Positions 17,360-26,061 of a stretch of 37,855 bases of DNA are shown here, one piece after another; the stretch's first letter is position 1, and each line of letters begins with the position of its first letter. The position numbers and the translations under genes were made by a program. The stretch comes from an uncultured Collinsella sp. (GTDB lineage: Bacteria > Actinomycetota > Coriobacteriia > Coriobacteriales > Coriobacteriaceae): contig USHA01000010.1 in the NCBI GenBank assembly GCA_900554325.1, forward strand, positions 1-37,855. The letters run 5' to 3'. The notes under the pieces are model-generated. The model made no database searches and was not told the origin of the DNA. It was given only the letters and a program-made list of their open reading frames with translations.

Positions 17360-19838
17360 AGATGGTCGACTGGCCGAAGACGCTTCGGATGAGGGCTTTG
17401 GCCTCGTCCTCGGTCTGCGGAATGCTGGGAGCTGCGCCTTGGTGGCCGAAGGGGCTGCCGGCGCCGGGATTGGATTCCCAGGGAGCCACGAGGGCGTCGT
17501 CGTTTGCGGGGGCAGGCGTCGCGGCAGCGGGAGCAGCCGCGGCGGGCTTGGGCGCCGGAGCCGCGCCGGGCACATCGAACGGGGGCAGATCGTCCCCGCC
17601 CGCATCGGAAGCGAAGCCGCCGACCATGGCGTCGTCGTAGGGAACCTGCTCTGATTCCCACGGCGCGGATTGCGCGGCAGGCTGGGCCTTGGGAGCGGCC
17701 GAGCGCTCGGGCGCACGGGGCGCGGGCTCGGTGGGCAGCTTGCCCGTAGCGGGAGCGCCGGCGGGGTTGTCGGAGCGCAGCCACGGAGCCTTGCCCAGGT
17801 CAGACGACTTAGGCGCAGGTGCGGCAGGCTTAGGCGCGGGCGCTGGGGCGGCAGGTTTTGGCGTAACGGGCTTAGGCGCCGACGGAATCGGCGCCGCTAC
17901 CGGTGCCGTCTGTTGCTGCGGCGCGTTGGCGTTCGAGGATGCAGGGGCCGCCGAGGACACGGGTTGCGGGTCCGCAGATACCGCAGCCCGTGCAGATGGA
18001 GAATGCTCCTCATGTTGAGGAGCCGGCGTGCCACCCCCATCCAGGACATAGTCGACGGTGCGACGACCAAAGACCGCGCAGACCGTCGGCAGGACTACCG
18101 ACTGCGTATCGGCACGACCGAGCATCTTGATGGCAAAGGTCGAGCCCGCGGGGAACGAGACCGTGAGCTTGGAGCCGTCGTCGGCCGTGGCGCGAGCGTT
18201 GAGCAGCAGGCCCGCATAGGAAGCCTGACGCGTCTTGACGCGCTCGACGACCTCGGCCCATTTACGCTGGAGCTCGCCGGCGTCCTCGACCGCGGGGGTC
18301 TCGGCAGCACCGGCGGCGGCAACTTGAGCGGCGTTGTTAGGCTTGGGTGCCGGCGCAGGCGATGCGGGCACCGGCGCAGCAGGCTTGGGCGTCGGCGCAG
18401 GCGTTACAGGTTTGGGTGCGAGCGCAGGAGCCGCGGGCTTGGGAGTCGGTGCGGGAGCGGGCTGAGCCACCGGAGCAGTCGCAGCGCCGCGATCCCAAGG
18501 CATACCGCCCTGGTGCGTGGACGCCGCAGCGGGAGCGGGTGCCGCCGGAGCAGCGGCTCGGGCACCCGAGATGAGCGTCGGCTGCTGTGCCGTCGCAGGC
18601 GTAGCCGCAACGGCCGCCGGGGCAGTCTGAGCAGCAGCAACGCTCGCCGGCACCGCGGCATTGGCGACCCTAGCTTCCAAACGCGCCACGCGCTCGGCCA
18701 AGGCCTCAATCGTCAGATCGGCCTCGGGACGCGCCAGGCGAGTGCAGGCGATCTCGAGCACCAGGCGCACGTCGCTCGCGCCCCTCATCTCCAAGGCGGC
18801 GTCGTCGAGCACCGTCAGCACGCGGGCCAGACGGTCGGCAGGATGCTCGCCAAAGGCAGCGGACTCGGCAGCAAGCGCCTCGGCCTGCTCGGCTCCGCCC
18901 TCAAACAGCTCGGCACGGGCGCCGGCAACGCAGGCCACGTACACGTCACGCACGTGCGCCACTAGGTCGCGCGTCAGCTCAAGCAGGTCATTGCCCTCCT
19001 CGACCTGTGCGCGAATGAGGCCATAGAGCTCGGCGACATCGCGTGACGCAATCGCCGCGGCAAACTCGCCCAGGATCTGGTCCGAAACCTCACCTAAAAG
19101 CGAACGGGCATCGTCCGCACGCACGGCTCCGTTGCCAAAAACGCTCAGCTGCTCCAGCGTGGAGAGCGCGTCGCGCATACCTCCCTTGGCATGACGCGCC
19201 ACGATGACCAGCGCCTCGTCGTCGTAATCGAAGCCCTCCTGCTCGCACACGTATGCCAGGCGATGCTCAATATCCTCGTTGCCGATGCGATGGAAATCGA
19301 AACGCTGGCAGCGCGAGAGGATGGTCTCCAGAATCTTTTGCGGGTCGGTGGTGCACAGCACAAAGATCACGTGTGCCGGCGGTTCCTCAAGTGTCTTGAG
19401 CAGCGCGTTGAACGCCGCCGTCGTGAGCATGTGGACCTCGTCGATGATATAAATCTTGTACTTGCCGCGCACCGGGGCAAAGTTGACGGAGTTGATGATT
19501 TCCTCGCGCACATTGTCCACGCCCGTGCGGGAGGCGGCATCGAGTTCGTAGACATCCGGGTGGTTGCCCTCGGCGATGAGCTCGCACTCCTCGCAAGTAC
19601 CGTCGGGCATGCAGCCGCTTGCACCCTCGGCGCGCGCCGCCTCGGCATTGCGGCACAGCAGCGCCTTGGCCAGAATGCGCGCCATGGTGGTCTTGCCCGT
19701 GCCGCGCGGTCCGCAGAACAGGTACGCGTGGGACAGGCGCCCCTCGGTGATGGCGTGCTCGAGCGTCGAGACGATATGCTGCTGGCCCACCACGGAGTCG
19801 AAGGTGAGCGGGCGATACTTTCGGTACAACGATTCCAT
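17343..19838 (-). CDS. dnaX: DNA polymerase III subunits gamma/tau
   Basis: 831 residues from the ATG at 19838 (MESLYRKYRP, with GGGGGAG upstream); the open frame continues 158 codons further but that part is not DnaX. It is the clamp-loader ATPase of the replisome. Walker A GPRGTGKTT at 43-51, zinc cysteines 62, 76, 82 and 85, Walker B IIDEVHM at 131-137, and the SRC arginine finger at 175-177. After the third AAA domain, a very long Ala/Pro/Lys-rich linker with APAPKPAAP-type repeats separates a C-terminal domain, typical of tau in high-GC actinobacteria. I see no A-rich slippery run for a programmed gamma frameshift. Confidence 0.96.
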   Translation of the reverse strand: MESLYRKYRPLTFDSVVGQQHIVSTLEHAITEGRLSHAYLFCGPRGTGKTTMARILAKALLCRNAEAARAEGASGCMPDGTCEECELIAEGNHPDVYELDAASRTGVDNVREEIINSVNFAPVRGKYKIYIIDEVHMLTTAAFNALLKTLEEPPAHVIFVLCTTDPQKILETILSRCQRFDFHRIGNEDIEHRLAYVCEQEGFDYDDEALVIVARHAKGGMRDALSTLEQLSVFGNGAVRADDARSLLGEVSDQILGEFAAAIASRDVAELYGLIRAQVEEGNDLLELTRDLVAHVRDVYVACVAGARAELFEGGAEQAEALAAESAAFGEHPADRLARVLTVLDDAALEMRGASDVRLVLEIACTRLARPEADLTIEALAERVARLEARVANAAVPASVAAAQTAPAAVAATPATAQQPTLISGARAAAPAAPAPAAASTHQGGMPWDRGAATAPVAQPAPAPTPKPAAPALAPKPVTPAPTPKPAAPVPASPAPAPKPNNAAQVAAAGAAETPAVEDAGELQRKWAEVVERVKTRQASYAGLLLNARATADDGSKLTVSFPAGSTFAIKMLGRADTQSVVLPTVCAVFGRRTVDYVLDGGGTPAPQHEEHSPSARAAVSADPQPVSSAAPASSNANAPQQQTAPVAAPIPSAPKPVTPKPAAPAPAPKPAAPAPKSSDLGKAPWLRSDNPAGAPATGKLPTEPAPRAPERSAAPKAQPAAQSAPWESEQVPYDDAMVGGFASDAGGDDLPPFDVPGAAPAPKPAAAAPAAATPAPANDDALVAPWESNPGAGSPFGHQGAAPSIPQTEDEAKALIRSVFGQSTIFKPVE

Positions 19839-19953
19839 GGGTGCTCCCCCGGGTATACTGAGTCTTGTTGCCGCGACGGCCATGCGGTCGCACGGCATAC
19901 TGCATTCATAATAACCCGTACGGCGAGCCCGCCGCGATAGGAGTCCAAAGAGC

Positions 19954-20670
19954 ATGGCAGACGCAGAGAGCAACCTCGTTCCCTCCGAAGCAGCCGACCA
20001 GGTCGAGGTCGCGCTCGAGAAGCAGGCCGCGGCCGATGACGGCATTCTGTACCTCAACGAGTACCAGTACGAAAACGACCTGGTCACCGACTTTGCGCGC
20101 CTGGTCGCCTCGCCCAGGCGCCGTGGCTCCCTGTACGTCGCCGCCGCGATTGCCGCGCTCATCGGCATCGGCATGTTGGTGGCCGGCGGCAGCTGGATCA
20201 AGTTCGGCGTCGTGCTGATCGTGTTCGGCGCTTTTTTGGCCTGGTGGAGCAAAAACCTGCACCACACCCTCGCCCGCGACTTTATCGACGCCGTCGAGGC
20301 CGACGAGTCCATGGGTGGCCGCTATCGCCGCGTCGCCGCCAACGAGGACGGCCTGATGGTTTGGGGCAAGAGCGGCAAGTCGCAGTTCTTCCCGTTTGAC
20401 AAGCTCGACCACGTGCTCGACGGCGAGCGCATCTTTGTGGCCATGTTCGCCGACCAGGGCGTGACGATCCCCAAGGACACCTTCGTCCGTGGCGATGCCG
20501 AACAGTTCGGCCCCTTCCTTAAGGCGCGCATCAACAAAAAACTCCGCATCGAGACCAAGAAGAAGAAAATGAAGGCCGAGAAGGCCGCCGCCGAGGCCAA
20601 GCAGGGCGACAAGCCCCAGGAGACCAAGGGCAAGCAGCGCAAGCAGAAGAAGAACAAGAAGAAGCGCTAG
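19954..20670 (+). CDS. Two-helix membrane protein with basic tail (YcxB-like)
   Basis: 238 residues, ATG behind AGGAG. Two adjacent hydrophobic segments (about residues 60-97) form a hairpin in the membrane. The following part (HTLARDFIDAV ... GLMVWGKSGKSQFFPFDKLDHV) resembles YcxB-like C-terminal domains. It ends in an extremely Lys-rich tail (KGKQRKQKKNKKKR). Divergent from dnaX with 115 bases between. Function unknown. Confidence 0.75.
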   Translation: MADAESNLVPSEAADQVEVALEKQAAADDGILYLNEYQYENDLVTDFARLVASPRRRGSLYVAAAIAALIGIGMLVAGGSWIKFGVVLIVFGAFLAWWSKNLHHTLARDFIDAVEADESMGGRYRRVAANEDGLMVWGKSGKSQFFPFDKLDHVLDGERIFVAMFADQGVTIPKDTFVRGDAEQFGPFLKARINKKLRIETKKKKMKAEKAAAEAKQGDKPQETKGKQRKQKKNKKKR

Positions 20671-20716
20671 GCCGGACGCAAGGGACGCAAGGTCCAGACC
20701 CCAGACGGAGCTTAAA

Positions 20717-20747
20717 TTGAATGTCGCCCACCTGCGCGTGCTACACT
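20717..20747 (+). promoter_or_regulatory. Promoter of the kinase/FHA/phosphatase cluster
   Basis: -35 TTGAAT (20717-20722), 19-base spacer, extended -10 TGCTACACT (hexamer 20742-20747). It has the same spacing and -10 sequence as the promoter at 15394-15424 of the other kinase operon. Confidence 0.5.
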
Positions 20748-20827
20748 AGCAGCATCTATGCCACCGCGAATGGCTCGGCCCCGTGCCCGCCACTCGCAAA
20801 CGAACTTTAAACGCACGAGGGTTGGCC

Positions 20828-22681
20828 ATGCCGCTTTTCTCGCAACATACCGCCCGGTTCTCGCCGGACGTTCCCTTGGAGGGCACTAGCTCTCGCGAGC
20901 TGCTCAAGCGGTACCAGCCGCTCGAGACGCTTGCGACCGGCGGTTTTGGCTCCATCGAGATTTGCCGCGACACGCACCTGCGCCGCCGCGTCGCCATTAA
21001 GCGCATCCCCCTTATCAACGGCGCCGGCATGCCCGCCAGCGACATCATGGATGTCCTGCGCGAGGCGCACACTGCCGCCATGCTTCAACATCCCAATATC
21101 GTGCAGGTTATCGACTTTACGCACGACACCGCCTATGCCTACCTGGTCATGGAGTATGTCGACGGCATGTCGTTGGCCGAGTTTTTGCATCGCGTGGACG
21201 GCCACTCGCTCACCTTTGACGAGGCCGCGGCCATTGCCGACGCGCTGGGTCAGGCACTCACCTTTGCCCATGCAAACGGCGTGCTTCATCTGGACATAAA
21301 GCCCGCCAATGTGCTTATCGACCATTCGGGCAATGTAAAGCTCACCGACTTTGGCATGGCGCGGCTGTCGTCTGCCGGCGGCTTTGGCGGCTCGCGCGGC
21401 GGCACCATCGGCTACATGCCGCCCGAGCAGCTCGATATCGAGACCGGCACGATCGACGAGCGCGCCGATGTCTTTGCCCTCGCCTGTGTGATCTACGAGG
21501 GCCTGTGCGGCAGCGCTCCCTTTATGGCGGCCACGCCCGCCGGCTCGCTCGGCCGCATCATCGGCGGCGCCACCTATCCCAGCGAGCTGATACCACACTT
21601 CCCCCCGGGAGCCGAGGCCGCGCTCATGAGCGCGCTCTCCCCCATGCCGCAGGACCGCCCCAACAGCATCGAGGCATTTTGCGACCAGCTCCTTGCCGGT
21701 CTGGGCAGCGTGCGCGAGGGCCGTCGCAGCCTGGAGCAAATGGTTGGCGAACTTTCGGATGACGAGCAGGAGCTCGACGATATCGAGCCGTCGCACTACG
21801 AGGACGACGCCATCGAGGTCGACCCCGCACTCGGCTGGGCGGGCACGCGCTGGAGCCATGCGCGCGACTACACCATGCGCACTATCTCGGCGCTAACGTG
21901 CGGCACCTATAGCTTTTTGCTGATGCAAACGGCCGGGGTCGCGGCGCTTCCCGGCCTGGTCATTGCGGCCATCGCGATCGGAGCGGCGGCTGGCCTGGCC
22001 CCCCAGATTGGCTCGGCCATCTCGGCTGTGGGCTTTTTGGTGCTCATGGCCAACGCCACCATGCAGGCGCAGGGCATCTTGTCGATGTTGCCCGTCGCGG
22101 TGATCTTTGCCGCCGCCATATCCGGTTGGTGGATTGCCTGGGGTCGCACCGAGGCTGCCGCGAGCGCCGCGCTCACCTGTGCACTCGCGCTTGGCTGTCT
22201 GACCGGCAATACCTTCCTGGCAGCTGGGGTCGCCGCCGGCGTCGCGTCATTTTGGCTCGGCCCGGCAAGCGCCGCCGCGGCAACGGGCATGGGCGCGCTT
22301 TTTGCCCGTCTGGCCACGGTCGCGCTTTCAGCCGGAGGCGTGCTGGGGCTCGGTAACGTTGCCGCAGCGCTGGGAGACCCGCTCCTTTGGGCTGCCTTTG
22401 TGCTGGTCGCGGCAACTGCCGCAGCGTCATCTGCGCTGCTCAATACCCATGCCAAGCGTGCCGATCAGGGCTCAAACCTTGTCGCAATCGCCGCCATCGC
22501 TGTCACCGGCATCGGCTGCGCAGCGGCGTCCTGTCTTGCACACCATATGGAAATTGCCAGCCTTGCAGCCGCGGTCATCGCCAAGGCGGCGGTTGCGGGA
22601 ACCCTATCCTCTATAATCGTTGGGATATGCCTATATTTGCTCGGATACCAAAGAACCTATACGGAGAGTGATCTTTCGTGA
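20828..22681 (+). CDS. Ser/Thr protein kinase with multi-pass C-terminus; HLD catalytic loop
   Basis: 617 residues from the ATG at 20828 (GAGGG upstream). Kinase domain about 29-290: ATGGFGSIE glycine loop, K58 in AIKR, catalytic loop H154-L-D-I-K-P-A-N, DFG at 174-176, GYMPPEQ. The usual HRD arginine is Leu here, so activation-loop phosphorylation is probably not used in the normal way; Asp, Lys and Asn needed for catalysis remain. After an acidic stretch (about 300-345) come about eight hydrophobic helices. It heads the cluster, and its TGA overlaps the GTG of the FhaA-like gene. It occupies the PknA-like position of actinobacterial clusters. Confidence 0.88.
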   Translation: MPLFSQHTARFSPDVPLEGTSSRELLKRYQPLETLATGGFGSIEICRDTHLRRRVAIKRIPLINGAGMPASDIMDVLREAHTAAMLQHPNIVQVIDFTHDTAYAYLVMEYVDGMSLAEFLHRVDGHSLTFDEAAAIADALGQALTFAHANGVLHLDIKPANVLIDHSGNVKLTDFGMARLSSAGGFGGSRGGTIGYMPPEQLDIETGTIDERADVFALACVIYEGLCGSAPFMAATPAGSLGRIIGGATYPSELIPHFPPGAEAALMSALSPMPQDRPNSIEAFCDQLLAGLGSVREGRRSLEQMVGELSDDEQELDDIEPSHYEDDAIEVDPALGWAGTRWSHARDYTMRTISALTCGTYSFLLMQTAGVAALPGLVIAAIAIGAAAGLAPQIGSAISAVGFLVLMANATMQAQGILSMLPVAVIFAAAISGWWIAWGRTEAAASAALTCALALGCLTGNTFLAAGVAAGVASFWLGPASAAAATGMGALFARLATVALSAGGVLGLGNVAAALGDPLLWAAFVLVAATAAASSALLNTHAKRADQGSNLVAIAAIAVTGIGCAAASCLAHHMEIASLAAAVIAKAAVAGTLSSIIVGICLYLLGYQRTYTESDLS

Positions 22682-23691
22682 ACTTCCTGAACATCTTCGA
22701 GGACCACGTGGCCGGCATCTTCGGTGCCACCCGTGCCCCGTTCTCCTTTAAGAAGCTTGCCAAGCAGGCCGCTCGCGACATGGAGGATCAGACTCTGGTG
22801 ATCAACGGCGTCAACACGGCGCCGGCACTCTATACCATCCTTATCGCCGCCGACGACGATCCCATGCTCGCCCCGTTCTACCCCGAGCTTTCGCGCGAGG
22901 TCCGCGAGTTTGTGAAGGCGCAGGCCGAAAAGCGCCGCTATGTCTTTGTCGGCGAGCCCCTCGTGCGTTTTATGATCGATCCGCAGCTGCGCGCCGGCAA
23001 GTTCTCGGTCTTTGCTGAGAACGTCGATGCGCCCACGCTCGGCCGCCTGTACGAGGAAGAGCGCGCCTACCAAAACGGCCTGGGACAGAACAACTCGGCC
23101 GCAAGCCGCGCCGCCAGCGCCCCGCGCGCCGGCCAGCAGCAGTTTGCCGCCCCGCAGCAGCAGCGCCCCGCCGCCATGCCCCAGCAGCAGCCGACGCCTC
23201 GCGCCGCCGCTCCCGACCCGCTTGCCGTGGCAGACCCCTTCGCGCCTAGCGTCCCCGACCCCGCCGCCGCACCCATCCCGGTGCCGCAGACCGTCTCGCG
23301 CGACGCGCTTGCCGGCATGGGCGGAGCCGCCGCGACCGGTGCCGCCGTGGGCCTAGGCGCCGCAGCCGGCATCGCTTCCAACATGGCGAGCACTCGCGCC
23401 CCGCAGCGCCCGCTCGCCCAGCTCGTCGACGTCGTGAGCGGCGAGAGCCATAGCATCACCTCCGCACAGGTGACCATCGGTCGCGAGCGCTCAGTTTCCG
23501 ACATTGCCCTGCGCGACCCCAACGTGTCGCGCCGCCACGCCCAGCTCACCTTTACGGGCTCGGATTGGTCGATCGAGGATCTCAATTCCACCAACGGCAC
23601 GCTCGTCAACAACCGCCGCATTACGCGCTGCCCGCTGCGCAACGGCGATCTGCTGACGTTTGGCCTGAGTACCTTTGAATTTAGGGGATAG
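22678..23691 (+). CDS. FhaA-like protein (DUF3662 plus FHA domain)
   Basis: 337 residues, starting at a GTG that overlaps the kinase stop (GTGA), with GGAGAG upstream. Residues 1-120 are the DUF3662 domain seen in FhaA of actinobacteria. A linker rich in Ala, Pro and Gln (about 125-235) precedes an FHA domain (about 245-337: TIGRERSVSDIAL, SRRHAQL, LNSTNGTLV). In mycobacteria FhaA reads phosphothreonines on envelope-synthesis proteins; I infer the same here. Cytoplasmic. Confidence 0.93.
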   Translation: MNFLNIFEDHVAGIFGATRAPFSFKKLAKQAARDMEDQTLVINGVNTAPALYTILIAADDDPMLAPFYPELSREVREFVKAQAEKRRYVFVGEPLVRFMIDPQLRAGKFSVFAENVDAPTLGRLYEEERAYQNGLGQNNSAASRAASAPRAGQQQFAAPQQQRPAAMPQQQPTPRAAAPDPLAVADPFAPSVPDPAAAPIPVPQTVSRDALAGMGGAAATGAAVGLGAAAGIASNMASTRAPQRPLAQLVDVVSGESHSITSAQVTIGRERSVSDIALRDPNVSRRHAQLTFTGSDWSIEDLNSTNGTLVNNRRITRCPLRNGDLLTFGLSTFEFRG

Positions 23692-23697
23692 TCGCTT

Positions 23698-24114
23698 ATG
23701 AACATCGATATCGTCCTTTTTGCAGGCCGCATCGTCCTGGTCGCCCTGCTCTATATCTTCCTGTTCGCCGTCATGAAGACCGGCGTGGGACTTGTGCGCG
23801 GGCAGCGCCGCGACTCGGCTATCTGGACGATTGATGTGGACAAGGGTCCGCGCGGTATCCGCGGCATCCACGTAGACATGCTCGGCCCCGTCATCGTCGG
23901 TCGCTCGCCATCTTCGGACATCTGCATCAACGAACCGTTCGTCTCGGCCTCGCATGCGCGCTTTTCGCTGCAGGGCCCGGCGCTCATCATCGAGGACCTC
24001 AACTCGCTTAACGGCACGCTCGTCAACGGCCGCCAGCTCGTGGAGCCCGCGACGCTGCGTGAGGGCGACGAAGTCCAGATTGGCGACGTGGTCATGAAGG
24101 TGAACCGTCGATGA
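23698..24114 (+). CDS. FhaB-like membrane-anchored FHA protein
   Basis: 138 residues. A single helix at 5-27 followed by an FHA domain (VIVGRSPSSDICI, SASHARF, LNSLNGTLVNGR). Length and layout match FhaB/FipA of actinobacteria, a phosphothreonine adaptor linked to division. It is 6 bases after the FhaA-like gene and overlaps the phosphatase start (ATGA). Confidence 0.92.
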   Translation: MNIDIVLFAGRIVLVALLYIFLFAVMKTGVGLVRGQRRDSAIWTIDVDKGPRGIRGIHVDMLGPVIVGRSPSSDICINEPFVSASHARFSLQGPALIIEDLNSLNGTLVNGRQLVEPATLREGDEVQIGDVVMKVNRR

Positions 24115-26045
24115 TCGACGAGGAGAACAAGTCCGCAACCATGACCGAGGCACCGGCTGCCGCCGTAGCTGCACCGGCCCACGCCGCTCCGGCAGACTCC
24201 ACACCCGTGGAGCCCGAGGACACCGTGTTCTCCCTGCCTCTTTCGCATGTAACGCATGATATTTCGGATCTCGCCGATAACGAGGACGAAGAGGATGCCG
24301 TAGCGGCGCCCATCGGCGCACATGCTGCGGAACAGCCCACAGCGCCCGAAGCAACCCCGGCGCCGGCTCACTTTGCAGAGCCCGTCGCCGCGGCAATCAA
24401 CGAGAGCGCTGCGGTGTTTGCGGCACCCGAGCCCGCCGCGCCGGCGTTTCCCATAGCCCCGGCATCCGAGGTTGCGCCCGCGTCTACGCCGGCGCCCGAG
24501 GCGGGGACATCCCCCGAGGACGGCCCTGCACCCAAGACCCCGCAGCCTGCGCCCGCAAGCGAGTCCGATGCCGTGGCCGAGCCCGCCGCCCAGTCGCAAA
24601 ACACGCCCGCGCCGTCGCACTTTGCGACGCCCGAGCCTATAGACGTCAGCCCGCAAGATGACGAGTCGACCGCCCGCGTTTCCGAGGAGCCCGACTCCCC
24701 GGACACCGGCGATTCCGAATCAAACGCCGAGACCGACACCGTCTCTCCCGGTGACACAGCCGAAATCGACGTTGCCGCCGTTGAGGCCAAACTCAAAGAC
24801 CCCGGCTCGACCATGAGCTTTGAACCCCTAACCGAGGAGCGCATCGAGACCGACTCGACCTATGATGCCGGCACCACCACGCAACTCATGTGGGGCGCCC
24901 GCTCCGACGTTGGCTGCGTGCGCCCGCACAATGAGGATTCCTACCTGGTGCAGTCGCCGCTCTTTTGCGTATGCGACGGCATGGGCGGTCACGCCGCCGG
25001 CGAGGTAGCCTCTTCCATCGCCGTCGAGACTATTGCCAAGACGGCCCCGCAGTCCGCCGACGCAGCGCGCCTGGCCGCAGCCGTCGAGGCAGCCAACGCC
25101 GCCGTAATCGAGGCGGCCCTGAACGGCCTGGGCAAGCCCGGCATGGGCTGCACAGCCACCTGCGCCTATATCGAAAACGACACGCTCGCCATCGCCCACG
25201 TGGGTGACTCTCGCGCCTACCTGCTCCACGAGGGCACGCTCATCCGCGTGACCCGCGACCACTCCTACGTGGAAGAACTCGTGGACGCTGGCGAGATCAC
25301 GGCAGACGAGGCTCGCGTCCACCCCAACCGTTCGGTCATCACCCGTGCGCTGGGCTCGGACCCCGCCATGTATGCCGACCACTTCACTCTGCATATCGAG
25401 GAAGGCGACCGCCTGATCCTGTGCTCCGACGGCCTTTCGAGCATGATTCCCGATAGCGATATCGAGAACATCGCCACGCAGTCCTCAACCGCGCAAATCT
25501 GCGTCGACAACCTAGTGGACGCGGCGCTTGCCGCCGGCGGCCACGACAACGTGACCGTAGTAGTCGTTGACCTGGTTGACGATGGCGTTATGCGCGAGGC
25601 GCAACGCGTGCGTCGCCGCAACATTACTATCGCCGCCATCCTGGCCCTCGTCTTTGTGCTGGCAGCTGGCATCTGGGCCTACACGGGTGTCACCGGCTCG
25701 TACTACCTGGGTACCTACCAGGGCAATGTCGCCGTCTGGCGCGGCCTGCCCGGCAAGCCACTCGGACTCAAGCTCCACTGGCTCGAAAGCGAAACCAGCA
25801 TCAAGCTGTCCGACCTGCCCGAAGACACGCAAAACCGCCTCAAGGCGGGCATTCCGCAAACAAGTGTCGACGATGCGCAGGACACGATATCCAAGTACCG
25901 CCACCAGATCGACGAGGAGCAGACCCGCCAGGTGATCGACGCGCAAACGATTCGCGACAACACCAATCAGGGATCGACCTCCGAATCAGATTCCGAGAAA
26001 ACCGCCGAACAGTCCGCCGAGGCCGAAGCCTCCGATAAGAATTAG
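24111..26045 (+). CDS. PstP-like PP2C protein phosphatase with long N-terminal extension
   Basis: 644 residues. Catalytic domain about 258-495: SDVGCVRPHNED, CDGMGGHAAGE, GDSRAY, LCSDGLSSMI and GGHDNVTV, with the metal-binding aspartates in place. One membrane helix (about 503-525) and about 110 extracellular residues follow. It reverses the action of the Ser/Thr kinases in this cluster. Unusual is an acidic, Ala/Pro/Glu-rich N-terminal extension of about 255 residues ahead of the catalytic domain; typical PstP begins directly with it. A later start would be needed to remove this, but none has a clear ribosome site and codon use is continuous. Confidence 0.93.
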   Translation: MIDEENKSATMTEAPAAAVAAPAHAAPADSTPVEPEDTVFSLPLSHVTHDISDLADNEDEEDAVAAPIGAHAAEQPTAPEATPAPAHFAEPVAAAINESAAVFAAPEPAAPAFPIAPASEVAPASTPAPEAGTSPEDGPAPKTPQPAPASESDAVAEPAAQSQNTPAPSHFATPEPIDVSPQDDESTARVSEEPDSPDTGDSESNAETDTVSPGDTAEIDVAAVEAKLKDPGSTMSFEPLTEERIETDSTYDAGTTTQLMWGARSDVGCVRPHNEDSYLVQSPLFCVCDGMGGHAAGEVASSIAVETIAKTAPQSADAARLAAAVEAANAAVIEAALNGLGKPGMGCTATCAYIENDTLAIAHVGDSRAYLLHEGTLIRVTRDHSYVEELVDAGEITADEARVHPNRSVITRALGSDPAMYADHFTLHIEEGDRLILCSDGLSSMIPDSDIENIATQSSTAQICVDNLVDAALAAGGHDNVTVVVVDLVDDGVMREAQRVRRRNITIAAILALVFVLAAGIWAYTGVTGSYYLGTYQGNVAVWRGLPGKPLGLKLHWLESETSIKLSDLPEDTQNRLKAGIPQTSVDDAQDTISKYRHQIDEEQTRQVIDAQTIRDNTNQGSTSESDSEKTAEQSAEAEASDKN

Positions 26046-26061
26046 AAAGGGAGTGCCGCTT

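Noticed and set aside
17821..18660. Ala/Pro-rich repeats in dnaX as a possible separate gene or repeat element
   Set aside because: They are in frame with the clamp-loader gene and typical of the long tau linker in high-GC bacteria.
20807..21859. 350-codon open frame opposite the kinase gene
   Set aside because: Antisense shadow; the plus strand carries clear kinase motifs and good ribosome sites.
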